Assembly (NCBI RefSeq): GCF_001968815.1
Contig: NZ_MIEQ01000096.1
Span: 248,001 to 312,000 of the forward strand
DNA from: Motiliproteus sp. MSK22-1
Lineage (GTDB): Bacteria > Pseudomonadota > Gammaproteobacteria > Pseudomonadales > Balneatricaceae
DNA: 64,000 bases
Direction of reading: 5' to 3'
Of this stretch, positions 1-8,662 are shown piece after piece (the stretch's first letter is position 1; each line of letters starts with the position of its first letter). The translations under genes and the position numbers were made by a program. The notes beneath the pieces were generated by a model. It was not told the origin of the DNA, did no database searches, and saw only the letters and a list, made by a program, of their open reading frames with translations.

Positions 1-2139
1 ATCCCGGTCCTTTATAGCAAGATCGGCTAAACTCAGATAAGCGGGCAGGAATCTGTTGTCCCAGATAATGGCCTTTTTATAGGTGGACATGGCGTCCTTT
101 ATCAGGCCTGCTTTTTGCTGCATTCGCGCAAGGTTGAGTAGTTCAATGCTTTGGTTGGGAGAAAACTTTGTCGAAAGTCGGTAGGATTTGATTGCCATTT
201 CGTTGTCATGAGTGGCTTCATAGAGTTCGCCGATAAGTCGGTAAGGCTCAGGTTTACCGCCGTTTTTGTTTATAAAATCTCTCAGTAGTCCAATAGCCTT
301 CTGGTAGTCGTTCAGCTGTACATAGGAATTGACGATTTTTCTGAGTGTCGGGAAGTTGTTCTGGTCTTGTGCATATGCTTTTTGATACCAGGTTAACGCC
401 GTTTCATATTCGCGGTTATTTGATCGAATGTTACCCATTTCCAGTAACAGGGTGCGGTTGTCCTTTAGTTCTTTCAGTTTAGATTCTATCCGTGAAATGG
501 CCTTGGCTCGATCACCACTAACCTCATCCATACGGGAAAGGTGAATTATAGATGGGATATGATTTTCATTAACAGACAGGGCTTTTTCAAAGCTTAATCT
601 GGCTTCGTCAATCTGGTTATTCATACCCTGTGCTATCCCCTGTTTTTGCCAGAAGTCAGGGTTTTCTGGAAACTGTCGAACCAGCTCTGATGTAATATTC
701 AGCGCTAACGCTGTCTGATTGGACTTGAAGTAGACGTCCAGTAGCAGCAGTTTGGTTTCCAACGGATCCAGGCCTGCCAGTTGGGCCTGCTTAAATAAAT
801 CGATACTTTGTTGATACTCTCCGGCCCTGAGTTTTGTTCTTGCCTTGTTGACAAGTCCTACAGGCGAGTCTGGTGCTATTCGGATGACTTCATCAAAATA
901 AAAATATGCGCTTTCGAAATCGTTAAGTTGTGAGTTCATCAGGCCTAATAGATTGAGCAAATTCGGTGTGCCAGGGTATGCCAGGTTTGCTTTAGTCAGT
1001 ATCGGTTTAGCTGCCAGAGGATCGTTATTCTTAAGATGAATGGTCGCCAGCATTTCAACCGCGTGACGATTGTTTGGGTCTATTCTCAGGTACTTCGTCA
1101 GGGATTTTTCTGCATCACCGTAGTTACCAATCTTAAAATTCGTTAAACCGGAAAGGTAGTAATAGATCGGATTGTTATTTTTGTCTTCATCCGGAACCGC
1201 CTTAAAGAGGGATATGATTTCCTTGGTATCTTCCAATGCATCGTTTAATCGACCAAGAGCCGCATTGACAACTGATTTCAGATACTTGGCTTTAGGCTCA
1301 TTTGGGATTTCTTCCAGGATAAAGTCCAGATCAGGCTCTGCTTCTACAAACCTGCCCTGCTCAACAAAGTACAGCGCCCGTGTAAGCCTTGCCTGAACAT
1401 TGCCGTCATCGCTGGCAATGGCAGAGTTAATAAACCTGAAGGCTTCGTCAAAATCCCCGGCTAGTCGGGACAGTGTGGATTTGATAATTAATGCATTGCT
1501 TGATGGTTGATGGCGATCCAGGGCCTTGTCGACAAACTCTGTTGCTTTGTCATAGTCCCGATTCTGCATTGCTATCTGGGCTCTGCCAAGCCAGGCTTTC
1601 TCATGCTTGGGGTTGTAATTAAGTGCTTCGATGTATGAAATATCTGATTCTCTTAATCTTCGAAGTTTTAGCTGGGCCTGTCCCCTCAAAAAATGTATCT
1701 GCCCTTCAATGGACTTGCTGCGTATTCCCGGCGTTACTACCTCTAATAGCTCCTTGTATTTGTCCTGCAGAAGATAAGCCTCGCCATATAGGGTAATAAG
1801 CTGATTGAGGTCGACACCCTGAGCTTTGGCGAAATCAATGTGAAGTTCTGCGTCGCTGCCATTACCCATGGCGATAAGGGTTTTAGCCATTAGTACTCTG
1901 GAGGGCAGATGGCCCTCGTTTTGTCCCAGCGCATTTTTCAGATGAATTATTGCGGTCTGGTAATCGTCATTTCCATAACTTCTCAGCGCGTCTTCATAAT
2001 ATTGATCATCAGTGTCTGAATAAGCATTTCCTGGCCCTAATATTAATGACACTGATATTAAAAGAACGGTGGTGAGCTTGATGATAGATGGCAGAAAAGG
2101 TGTACGAATCGACAGGTGTAGGGTTTGCATAATATCCAT
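1..2139 (-). CDS. TPR-repeat protein, PrsT-like (PEP-CTERM system), partial
   Basis: A 713-residue open frame runs off the left edge, so the C-terminus is missing. The N-terminus has a hydrophobic export segment (about residues 20-38, ending near GPGNAYS). After it comes an unbroken array of tetratricopeptide repeats, with recurring patterns such as A-x-L-x-x-A and N-P-K-H-E-K-A-W-L-G-R-A. This architecture, and the adjacent PEP-CTERM gene, match the PrsT family of exosortase-associated TPR proteins, which are usually around 900 residues and thought to act in export or assembly of surface polymer. I do not see a clear lipobox Cys, although many PrsT proteins are called lipoproteins. The start could be the ATG used here or a second in-frame ATG nine bases on. 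It is divergent from the PEP-CTERM gene. The family call is by architecture and context; generic TPR is the alternative. Confidence 0.72.
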   Translation of the reverse strand, partial: MDIMQTLHLSIRTPFLPSIIKLTTVLLISVSLILGPGNAYSDTDDQYYEDALRSYGNDDYQTAIIHLKNALGQNEGHLPSRVLMAKTLIAMGNGSDAELHIDFAKAQGVDLNQLITLYGEAYLLQDKYKELLEVVTPGIRSKSIEGQIHFLRGQAQLKLRRLRESDISYIEALNYNPKHEKAWLGRAQIAMQNRDYDKATEFVDKALDRHQPSSNALIIKSTLSRLAGDFDEAFRFINSAIASDDGNVQARLTRALYFVEQGRFVEAEPDLDFILEEIPNEPKAKYLKSVVNAALGRLNDALEDTKEIISLFKAVPDEDKNNNPIYYYLSGLTNFKIGNYGDAEKSLTKYLRIDPNNRHAVEMLATIHLKNNDPLAAKPILTKANLAYPGTPNLLNLLGLMNSQLNDFESAYFYFDEVIRIAPDSPVGLVNKARTKLRAGEYQQSIDLFKQAQLAGLDPLETKLLLLDVYFKSNQTALALNITSELVRQFPENPDFWQKQGIAQGMNNQIDEARLSFEKALSVNENHIPSIIHLSRMDEVSGDRAKAISRIESKLKELKDNRTLLLEMGNIRSNNREYETALTWYQKAYAQDQNNFPTLRKIVNSYVQLNDYQKAIGLLRDFINKNGGKPEPYRLIGELYEATHDNEMAIKSYRLSTKFSPNQSIELLNLARMQQKAGLIKDAMSTYKKAIIWDNRFLPAYLSLADLAIKDRD

Positions 2140-2579
2140 TTTTTGATTCGTTGCTACCGACCAGGATCGGTCGCGTAGGATAGGGACAAAGGAGGTTGGT
2201 ATTCTATCTGAACTCTGTTGCATTTCAAACAAAGGGCTGGTTTATTGAGAGGTTACCATGATCGGTCGCTATATTGCGTTAAGTCAATGTATAGTAGTTG
2301 GGTGCTGCTTGTTTGTTCTCGTTAATAGGTACAACGCTGTCTTGATGATATACTTCGTCGTTGTTGAGCAGGATCGTTGGATTAACAGTTAACCACAGAA
2401 AGACCTGTGTTTTGTCAGATAATTTTACACCAGCTGAATTAATCTGTTGACGGTTGTTTTTAAAGTGTTGATTTTTAATAATATTTTATTATTGGCATAG
2501 GTTTTGTATAAGAGATCTTCAATGATCAAAACGCCCGTTTGGGTTTGGCTACACTAGCTACGTACCAATATGGATTTGG
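2140..2579. other. Intergenic region between divergent surface genes
   Basis: No gene is seen in this 440-base stretch. It separates the divergent TPR and PEP-CTERM genes and should hold both promoters. It contains a sigma-54-type promoter facing the PEP-CTERM gene (listed separately). It also has two copies of the decamer GATCGGTCGC about 95 bases apart (near 2165 and 2260), which could be a regulator site but is unproven. The 120 bases before the PEP-CTERM gene are strongly AT-rich. Confidence 0.6.
2492..2508 (+). promoter_or_regulatory. Sigma-54 (-24/-12) promoter of PEP-CTERM gene
   Basis: The sequence TTGGCATAGGTTTTGTA fits the -24/-12 consensus TTGGCAC-N5-TTGCW. TTGGCA is exact, TTG of the -12 element is exact and at the right spacing, and only the final C is T. 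It lies about 75 bases before the PEP-CTERM start. Exosortase/PEP-CTERM loci often include the sigma-54 activator PrsR, so this kind of control is expected. A similar element precedes the second PEP-CTERM gene of the window. Confidence 0.7.
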
Positions 2580-3461
2580 ATGGATATGAAAAACGCTAAA
2601 CAACTTATCGCACTAACGGCAATGTTACTTTGTGGTACTTCTGCTACCTATGCTGGAAGTGTTTCACCTACTGCGACCATTGCGGACAACTATATCGGTG
2701 CCAGGTACTACGACTATAGCGGTAATGGGGTCAAAGACAGTACTCGGGATGTTGCTGGCGGGTCTGACTATCAGATTCACTCGATGGACGTCACTCGATC
2801 AGTAAATGCGGGTAGAACTTACCTCGATGTGCAGGTAAACACCAACTTTGCGGGTAAGGCCGGTGCTTTTCATTATGGTGATCTGTTTCTGACAGATGTT
2901 GCTAACTATGACCCTTATGTCGGCTATCTTGACTCCGGTATTTCTAATGGCTATTCCGCTGATAGTCGTTTTGGCACGGCGGATATGGGTCAAAATACTC
3001 GCTGGCTTTACGCATTTGATGTGGACTATGGCAGCAGCTCCAGAGCAGATAATACTTCTGGCGTGAACCATACTGGTGCGTTGGTTGAGATCGATCAGAA
3101 TCGATATAGTCAAGACACAACTACCGCTCGAGAGTATCCTTCAGACTCCGGCAGCGGTTATAGACCTGACCAGATTGTAATGGCCAATAAGGAAGGAACT
3201 GAGAACGGGTATTGGTCTGTTACACATGGAGATTACGTAAGTTTCCATATTGATATTTCCGGTACAAGCCTGGCCAGTGCTGGCCAGATTGCGCTACGTT
3301 GGGCAATGACTTGTGGTAACGACATTATTGAAGGTATTGCCAGCTTCCCGAATGGTGGAGCTACGGTTCCAGAACCTGCTGCGTACATGTTGATGCTGGC
3401 TGGTCTGGCGGGCTTAGGCTACTCACGTCGGAGAAGGTCTGCCAGAGTTATGACCGCTTAG
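2580..3461 (+). CDS. PEP-CTERM sorting-domain surface protein
   Basis: This is an exported protein of 293 residues. An N-terminal signal peptide (about residues 3-25, ending TYAG) is followed by a Tyr/Gly/Ser-rich body with a W-A-M-T-C-G-N-D segment near residue 244. The C-terminal sorting signal is VPEP (263-266), a short hydrophobic helix (LMLAGLAGLGY) and an Arg cluster (RRRR). Exosortase is expected to cleave at the PEP motif and hand the protein to the cell surface or extracellular matrix. Unusually, seven more residues (SARVMTA) follow the Arg cluster. Two in-frame ATGs lie six bases apart; the second gives the more typical MKN start. The gene has its own sigma-54-type promoter and a strong terminator, so it is probably monocistronic. 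The body function is unknown. Confidence 0.9.
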   Translation: MDMKNAKQLIALTAMLLCGTSATYAGSVSPTATIADNYIGARYYDYSGNGVKDSTRDVAGGSDYQIHSMDVTRSVNAGRTYLDVQVNTNFAGKAGAFHYGDLFLTDVANYDPYVGYLDSGISNGYSADSRFGTADMGQNTRWLYAFDVDYGSSSRADNTSGVNHTGALVEIDQNRYSQDTTTAREYPSDSGSGYRPDQIVMANKEGTENGYWSVTHGDYVSFHIDISGTSLASAGQIALRWAMTCGNDIIEGIASFPNGGATVPEPAAYMLMLAGLAGLGYSRRRRSARVMTA

Positions 3462-3479
3462 ATAATTGTTTGTTGTAGA

Positions 3480-3503
3480 AAGGCTCCCTCGGGAGCCTTT
3501 TTT
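3480..3503 (+). terminator. Rho-independent terminator after PEP-CTERM gene
   Basis: A GC-rich hairpin (AAGGCTCCC paired with GGGAGCCTT around a tiny loop) is followed immediately by a run of six T. It ends the PEP-CTERM transcript 18 bases after the stop codon. Confidence 0.9.
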
Positions 3504-3589
3504 ATTGCCTGAAATTTCTATTTCATGTCAGGTGGCAAATGATGTTAGCTGCAGCTCTTTAAGTGCTGGGTTGATTGTCCAGATTAGAG

Positions 3590-4729
3590 TTAGCCTTCAG
3601 AAAGATAAGTTTGGATACTGTCAGCAACAACCTGATGACCATAGGTTGTGAGGTGTCCTTCGTTAGGATGAAACAGTAGACCCTTGAGCGCTTTGGCTGA
3701 TTTTAATTCAGACATCCGGGAGGCCATGTCTATGATATCCATGTTATTAACGGCTGCTTGTTCAGCAACTGTTTTGCGCACAAATTCCTGAAATGTAGCA
3801 GCATAAGAGTGGGGGGATGCTACATAAGATTGGCCAGGAAGTAGTGCTACCGTGAATTTGTAGCCTTTGCTTACCGCATCCTTCTTCAGGTTTTTGAACA
3901 GTGCTTTGAGTAGATCTTTCTGTTGTTGGAGTCTGGAGTTCAGTACGTTAAAGGCCTCTTCCTGTTGTTCGTCTGTTAAGCCTGGGGAACCAAATATCCT
4001 AGGTAATATTACGCTGCTGGATATCAATTGTTGCATAACTCCCCTGGTTGGTAGCTCATTGCCATAGGCTATTGAAGAAAGTGATTTCGTTTTTTCTTCT
4101 GCTGGTTTTGCTGCTTTCGGTACCGGATAGTTGTGAGGCTCAAGCTGATTGTTTGAGTTAAGCACAAAGTAAGGTTTTGCTTGCTCGGCCTGCAATGGAT
4201 AGCTCAGAGCGTTATCTAAAAAATCGTTGCCAAGATAGAACATTAAAATGTAATGATCTGCTTTTAGGCGAGAATGGCGATACTTCAGCAGCAGATATTG
4301 TTGATCGGTGCTGTAACCCGGTATGCCAAGGTTTATATATTCCCTGCTGGAGTCTGCCTGGTTTAATTTGCTGGTAAATGTTTCTGGATCATTTACGCCT
4401 ATTCCAAAGGTAAAGCTGTCACCGATTAAGGCGACGGTAGAGCTTATCTTGCTTTTATCAGGTGTTTGAATATGTCGATAACCGTCAGCGTTAGTCTTGT
4501 AGTTAACCTTAAAGTCATGATGTTGATGCTCTCCTTGCCAGTTTTTACTCAGTACCCAGCCGAACTGACTGTGGTACTGTAAAAATCCGGGAGTCATGGC
4601 GGAGTCTGTATTGATCTTCTTCTGGTAATGGGAGAGAAAAGACTCTGAAATCGCCCATCCTGTTACTGTTGTTGCTACTGTAATGGTGATAGCAAAGAGT
4701 CTTTTTTTGTTTTTGCTGGGGTGGGGCAT
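3590..4729 (-). CDS. SGNH/GDSL-type hydrolase, membrane-anchored
   Basis: A 379-residue protein with an N-terminal membrane anchor or uncleaved signal (about 10-28), then an SGNH-hydrolase fold. The nucleophile block is GDSFTFGIGV (near residue 104) and the C-terminal His block is HPNEGHLTTYGHQ. Such enzymes typically act as esterases or acetyltransferase partners on extracytoplasmic glycans. The start ATG has a good GGGAG ribosome site. It is the last gene of the cassette carbamoyltransferase, SxtJ-like, DUF5989, SGNH, 48 bases after the DUF5989 stop. SGNH proteins are repeatedly found with this cassette, which suggests a role in modifying a surface glycan or secreted product. The substrate cannot be read from the sequence. 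Confidence 0.8.
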   Translation of the reverse strand: MPHPSKNKKRLFAITITVATTVTGWAISESFLSHYQKKINTDSAMTPGFLQYHSQFGWVLSKNWQGEHQHHDFKVNYKTNADGYRHIQTPDKSKISSTVALIGDSFTFGIGVNDPETFTSKLNQADSSREYINLGIPGYSTDQQYLLLKYRHSRLKADHYILMFYLGNDFLDNALSYPLQAEQAKPYFVLNSNNQLEPHNYPVPKAAKPAEEKTKSLSSIAYGNELPTRGVMQQLISSSVILPRIFGSPGLTDEQQEEAFNVLNSRLQQQKDLLKALFKNLKKDAVSKGYKFTVALLPGQSYVASPHSYAATFQEFVRKTVAEQAAVNNMDIIDMASRMSELKSAKALKGLLFHPNEGHLTTYGHQVVADSIQTYLSEG

Positions 4730-4777
4730 CTAGTCTCCCAATTGTTGAGGGTCGCTGTTAAAAGGCAGGCTCTTATA

Positions 4778-4930
4778 CTAGAACAGGGTATAAATAAATG
4801 GGCTGATGACTGAACTTTCGGTAAATAATATAAGGCCGCCCACCAGCATTAGCATCAAAATAATGGGTATTACCCAGAACTTCTTGTGTTTTCTGGCAAA
4901 TAGCCAAAGATCGAGAAAAAACTCAAACAC
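4778..4930 (-). CDS. DUF5989 family small membrane protein
   Basis: This 50-residue protein starts with GTG, which overlaps the TAG stop of the upstream SxtJ-like gene by one base (TAGTG). It begins MFEFFLDLWLFARKHKKFW, then has one transmembrane helix, and ends SPFIYTLF. That layout, including the charged RKHKKFW before the helix and the terminal PFIYTLF, is the signature of the DUF5989 family. The family is known almost only as a neighbour of SxtJ-like proteins and carbamoyltransferases. Function is unknown. The tight overlap suggests translational coupling and a fixed stoichiometry with the SxtJ-like protein. It is easily missed because of its length and GTG start. Confidence 0.88.
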   Translation of the reverse strand: MFEFFLDLWLFARKHKKFWVIPIILMLMLVGGLILFTESSVISPFIYTLF

Positions 4931-5340
4931 TAGAATGGGTTCTCCATGTCTTCAGGGTATATGGGATCACTATGGTTACGATAGCTGTCTGAACTTATTG
5001 TACCGTGGTCTGGATGACTTCCGACTTCGTCCTTGTTAAGAGCTCTTTTTACCAGACTGAGAGGGGTAATAACAGCGTAGAAAATAAATATCAGTAATGC
5101 GCTGATAAGATATCTGTTGATGAGGTGTGCCACCTGTGTCCAGCGCTGATAAGGTCCAGACAATACTTCAGGTCGGATCAACGCGAGCATAAACAGTATC
5201 ATCGCCAGAATATATGCGCTACCCGGTAGCAGTGCCAGAAGGCCGGAGTGGCGAAAAAGCACAGTAATCCATATGCAGATGACAATCGAAAGAAGAATAC
5301 CGAATAATCTTAGTTGCTGTTTACTTGTCAGTTGCATCAT
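4930..5340 (-). CDS. SxtJ-like membrane protein
   Basis: A 136-residue protein with three hydrophobic helices (about 12-29, 33-53 and 78-97), then a short polar tail ending PIYPEDMENPF. Its helix pattern, size and position between a carbamoyltransferase and a DUF5989 gene fit the SxtJ family, named after a protein of unknown role in saxitoxin clusters. Its ATG overlaps the carbamoyltransferase TAA by one base (TAATG). Its own stop overlaps the next gene's GTG. It is probably an inner-membrane partner of the carbamoyltransferase, by inference from context only. Confidence 0.78.
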   Translation of the reverse strand: MMQLTSKQQLRLFGILLSIVICIWITVLFRHSGLLALLPGSAYILAMILFMLALIRPEVLSGPYQRWTQVAHLINRYLISALLIFIFYAVITPLSLVKRALNKDEVGSHPDHGTISSDSYRNHSDPIYPEDMENPF

Positions 5341-7238
5341 TAATCCAGCTCAAAGTAGCGTTCCGTGTTTTGAGGTGCCAATTGCTTTTTCTTCTCTAAT
5401 ACATAGTTACCAAGTACCAGATAATCCATATGTGTATTGATGAAGCAATCAAAGGCATCGTTTAGAGAGCAAACAATAGGTTCGCCTCTGACATTAAAGG
5501 ATGTGTTTATCATCGCGGCGCAACCGGTTAAGTTGTTAAACGCTGTGAGCAACTGATGAAAGCGTGGGTTTGTTTTTTTATTGACTGTTTGTATGCGTGC
5601 AGTCATATCCACATGGGTTGTTGCAGGAAGTCTGGATCTTGTGACGGATAGTTTTTCCAGGCCGTCAAGTTGTTCCATTTCAGCAATACCTTCAGGAGAT
5701 ATGATGTTTTCGCTGACTGGAGCAGTAAACAGCATATACGGACTGCTCTGCTGCTGCTCAAAATACTCCTGGGCTTTCTCACTGAGAACTGCTGGTGCGA
5801 ATGGCCGAAAGGATTCCCGAAATTTTATTTTAAGGTTGAGTTTGGATTGCATCTCGGAATTTCTGGCGTCAGCTAGAATTGATCGATTACCGAGGGCTCT
5901 GGGTCCAAACTCCATACGACCCTGAAACCAGCCTACAACGTTGCCAGAGGCAATAACACCAGCTACCTCGTCGAAAAGTAAGCTGTCATCATAGAGCGTA
6001 TAGGGTATGTTTTTATCGTCGAGAAACGCCTGTATTTCCCTGTTGCTAAAGTCTGGTCCCAGATATGCGCCCTGCATTGAATCGTCTTTGGTGTTGCCGT
6101 TCCCATTGAGGGACGGGGTGCTGCTATCGGTTGTTACGTTTGTTTGAGTTGTTGATCTATCTTCCTGATAATATTGAAAACTTGCAGCAAAAGCTGATCC
6201 TACTGCACCGCCTGCGTCCCCGGCTGCAGGCTGAACCCAAATTTCGTCAAATAGACCGGAGCGCAGTAGTTTGCCATTGGCAGTACAGTTGAGTGCGACA
6301 CCGCCGGCAAGGCATAAATTCCTGGCCTGAGTTTCATCTCTCAAAGTCTTTGCCAGTTTTAGAATGATCTCTTCGGTAACTGCTTGAACTGATGCCGCAA
6401 GATCCAGCTCCCGCTGGGTAATAGGAGATTCAGGAACCCTTGGAGGTCCATCAAATAACAAAGAGAAGGACTCATTGGTCATCTTGCTTCCGACACAGAA
6501 GTCAAAGTAGTCCAGATTTAACTGAAAACTGCCATCCGCCTTAACGGTGATCACTTTATCAAGAATCAATTTTCTGTAGCGAGGGATACCATAGGGTGCT
6601 AACCCCATCAGCTTATATTCACCTGAATTAACCCGAAATCCGCAGAAATAGGTGAAAGCAGAATAGAGCAAACCCAGAGAGTGGGGGAAATTGATTTGCC
6701 AAAGGGGAGTTAAGGCTTTTCCATCCCCCATCCAGGCACTGGTTGTAGCCCATTCTCCAACACCGTCAAGACAGAGTACTGCTGCTTTTTCATAGGGGCT
6801 TGGATAGAAAGCAGAAGCGGCATGAGACTGGTGGTGTTCAGTGAAGAGAAGCTTTGGTAACTGTTTTTCCTTGCATTTTGCCAATCTTGCCAAATGTTTT
6901 TTAAGCAGGATTTTTAAGGTCAGTTTTTCTTTTAACCAGATCGGCATTGAGCGCAAAAATGATCTGATCCCCAGAGGAGCATAGCTTAAGTAGGTTTCCA
7001 GTATTCGGTCAAAGGTCAGGAAAGGTTTGTCATAAAAAACAATTGCATCGAGATCGGTGATTTTGATATCAGCCTGGTTCAAGCATGAAATAATCGATTG
7101 CTCTGGAAAAGCTGCATCATGCCTGATTCTGGAAAAACGCTCTTCTTGAGCGGCTGCAATAAGTTCTCCTGATTGGACCAGAGCTGCTGCACTGTCGTGG
7201 TAAAATGCTGAAATACCGAGTATTTGCTTCCCGATCAT
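5340..7238 (-). CDS. Carbamoyltransferase (NodU/CmcH/TobZ family)
   Basis: A 632-residue enzyme expected to transfer a carbamoyl group from carbamoyl phosphate, through a carbamoyl-adenylate, to a hydroxyl of a sugar or other acceptor. The N-terminal ASKHA-type domain starts ILGISAFYHDSAAAL and carries the metal-binding H-H-Q-S-H-A-A-S-A motif. The C-terminal YrdC-like domain contains W-F-Q-G-R-M-E-F-G-P-R-A-L-G-N-R-S and SFRPFAPAVL. A low-complexity Ser/Thr/Asn linker (near residues 365-395) separates the two. I use the ATG preceded by AGG rather than an upstream in-frame TTG. It heads the overlapping cassette with SxtJ, DUF5989 and SGNH hydrolase. Next to PEP-CTERM genes, the likely acceptor is an extracellular polysaccharide or lipid-linked glycan, but this is inference. 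Confidence 0.9.
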   Translation of the reverse strand: MIGKQILGISAFYHDSAAALVQSGELIAAAQEERFSRIRHDAAFPEQSIISCLNQADIKITDLDAIVFYDKPFLTFDRILETYLSYAPLGIRSFLRSMPIWLKEKLTLKILLKKHLARLAKCKEKQLPKLLFTEHHQSHAASAFYPSPYEKAAVLCLDGVGEWATTSAWMGDGKALTPLWQINFPHSLGLLYSAFTYFCGFRVNSGEYKLMGLAPYGIPRYRKLILDKVITVKADGSFQLNLDYFDFCVGSKMTNESFSLLFDGPPRVPESPITQRELDLAASVQAVTEEIILKLAKTLRDETQARNLCLAGGVALNCTANGKLLRSGLFDEIWVQPAAGDAGGAVGSAFAASFQYYQEDRSTTQTNVTTDSSTPSLNGNGNTKDDSMQGAYLGPDFSNREIQAFLDDKNIPYTLYDDSLLFDEVAGVIASGNVVGWFQGRMEFGPRALGNRSILADARNSEMQSKLNLKIKFRESFRPFAPAVLSEKAQEYFEQQQSSPYMLFTAPVSENIISPEGIAEMEQLDGLEKLSVTRSRLPATTHVDMTARIQTVNKKTNPRFHQLLTAFNNLTGCAAMINTSFNVRGEPIVCSLNDAFDCFINTHMDYLVLGNYVLEKKKQLAPQNTERYFELD

Positions 7239-7542
7239 GAGCTGCCTATGTTTTGAATGTGTCTGCAATGGCTGGAAGAATAAGGAGCCTTTAGCGCGGA
7301 GTCCATAGTTATTCTTGATAGTTACTGTTGATAACGACTTTCTTTACTATCGCTGTTTCAGAGGGGCGCTCTTGATAGTTTCATTCAATGGTAAGTTTCA
7401 GTGGTTAAAAATTGCCAGCAGGAGTCTGCTTCTTGTTATATGTTGCTGGATAGCTGGTTAAATATACAGTATTCTAACCACTATCTGATTTATTCTGAAT
7501 ATGAAAAGAATGTAGTTTTGCGCAGGTCCGTAGCAGATAGAA
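7239..7542. other. Intergenic region with divergent promoters
   Basis: About 300 bases lie between the divergent carbamoyltransferase and dinB genes. A LexA-like box sits near the dinB side (listed separately). Nothing else recognisable was seen; the promoter of the minus-strand cassette should be here. Confidence 0.5.
7454..7469. promoter_or_regulatory. LexA-like SOS box upstream of dinB
   Basis: The 16-mer CTGGTTAAATATACAG reads CTGTATATTTAACCAG on the other strand. It matches the gammaproteobacterial LexA consensus CTGT-N8-ACAG with one change in a half-site and keeps the AT-rich centre. It lies 73 bases before the dinB start, where SOS control of this polymerase is common. Confidence 0.6.
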
Positions 7543-8616
7543 ATGCCTGATCAAAGAAAAATCATACATTGTGATTGTGACTGTTTTTACGCAGCTGTTG
7601 AAATGCGTGACAATCCATCATATAGGGGAATACCCATTGCTGTTGGTGGAGATCCAGGCAAGCGGGGGGTTATTTCTACCTGTAACTACGAGGCCCGGCA
7701 GTATGGGGTCCGTTCTGCGATGCCGTCAGCCCAGGCAAAGAAGCTGTGCCCAAAACTGCTGATTATTCCGGGGCGGATGGAAGCTTATCGGCAAGCCTCT
7801 GGCCAAATTCATGATATCTTCCAGAGCTACACTGATCTGATAGAGCCCTTGTCTCTTGATGAAGCTTACCTGGATGTTTCCTCTTCAACTGCCTGTCGTG
7901 GAAGCGCCACCATGATTGCAGAAGAAATCAGACAACGGGTTAAGGCTGAGGTCGGTATCACCATTTCAGCAGGAGTGGCGCCAAACAAGTTTATCGCCAA
8001 GATTGCCAGTGATTGGAAAAAACCTGATGGCCTGTTTGTGGTCTTGCCTGATGAAGTAGAAAGTTTTGTTGAGAAACTGCCGGTAGAAAAACTGTTTGGT
8101 GTAGGGCCTGCCACTGCGACTAAGCTGAATCGGTTGGGCGTGTTAACCTGCGGAGATTTGCGCGCTTTCAATAAGATTGAGCTGGTTGAGCATATGGGAA
8201 GTTTCGGCGAACGGCTGTACCAACTGAGCCGGGGGATTGATGAGCGTCCTATTCGAACCAGCTGGCGACGTAAGTCCTTGAGTATTGAGCACACCTACAC
8301 CCAGGATTTGGCCAGTTATGAAGCCTGTTTGGAAAAGTTGCCGTCTTTAATGGAAGAGTTGAACCGCCGTCTTTCAAGGTTGGACGATGGCTATCGAGTA
8401 ACGGGTGGGGTCGTAAAGGTAAAGTTTGATAATTTTGTCCAAACAACAGTGGAGCATCGAATTTCTGAGCCTACTAAAGAGGCTTATACTGCTTTGCTGA
8501 AGGAGGGTTATGCACGGGCAAATCGATCAGTTCGCTTGTTGGGGGTTGGTGTACGTCTGGAAGACAAGAGCAGCGATGAGGTTTTCAGGCAATTAAACCT
8601 GTTTGAAGGTTATTGA
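7543..8616 (+). CDS. dinB: DNA polymerase IV
   Basis: A Y-family translesion polymerase of 357 residues, the usual length for DinB. The catalytic palm motifs are intact: DCDCFYA with the first Asp at 11, and SLDEAY with Asp106-Glu107. Helix-hairpin-helix and little-finger regions follow (EKLFGVGPATATKL near 185; RLLGVGVRLED near the end). The C-terminus ends QLNLFEGY, resembling the QxLxLF beta-clamp binding peptide. The ribosome site is weak. It is a single gene with an apparent SOS box, convergent with the RND efflux operon. Confidence 0.96.
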   Translation: MPDQRKIIHCDCDCFYAAVEMRDNPSYRGIPIAVGGDPGKRGVISTCNYEARQYGVRSAMPSAQAKKLCPKLLIIPGRMEAYRQASGQIHDIFQSYTDLIEPLSLDEAYLDVSSSTACRGSATMIAEEIRQRVKAEVGITISAGVAPNKFIAKIASDWKKPDGLFVVLPDEVESFVEKLPVEKLFGVGPATATKLNRLGVLTCGDLRAFNKIELVEHMGSFGERLYQLSRGIDERPIRTSWRRKSLSIEHTYTQDLASYEACLEKLPSLMEELNRRLSRLDDGYRVTGGVVKVKFDNFVQTTVEHRISEPTKEAYTALLKEGYARANRSVRLLGVGVRLEDKSSDEVFRQLNLFEGY

Positions 8617-8662
8617 CCAGACCTTCACCATCGCTCAGCCATTATCGGTTTACTCTGTTTAG

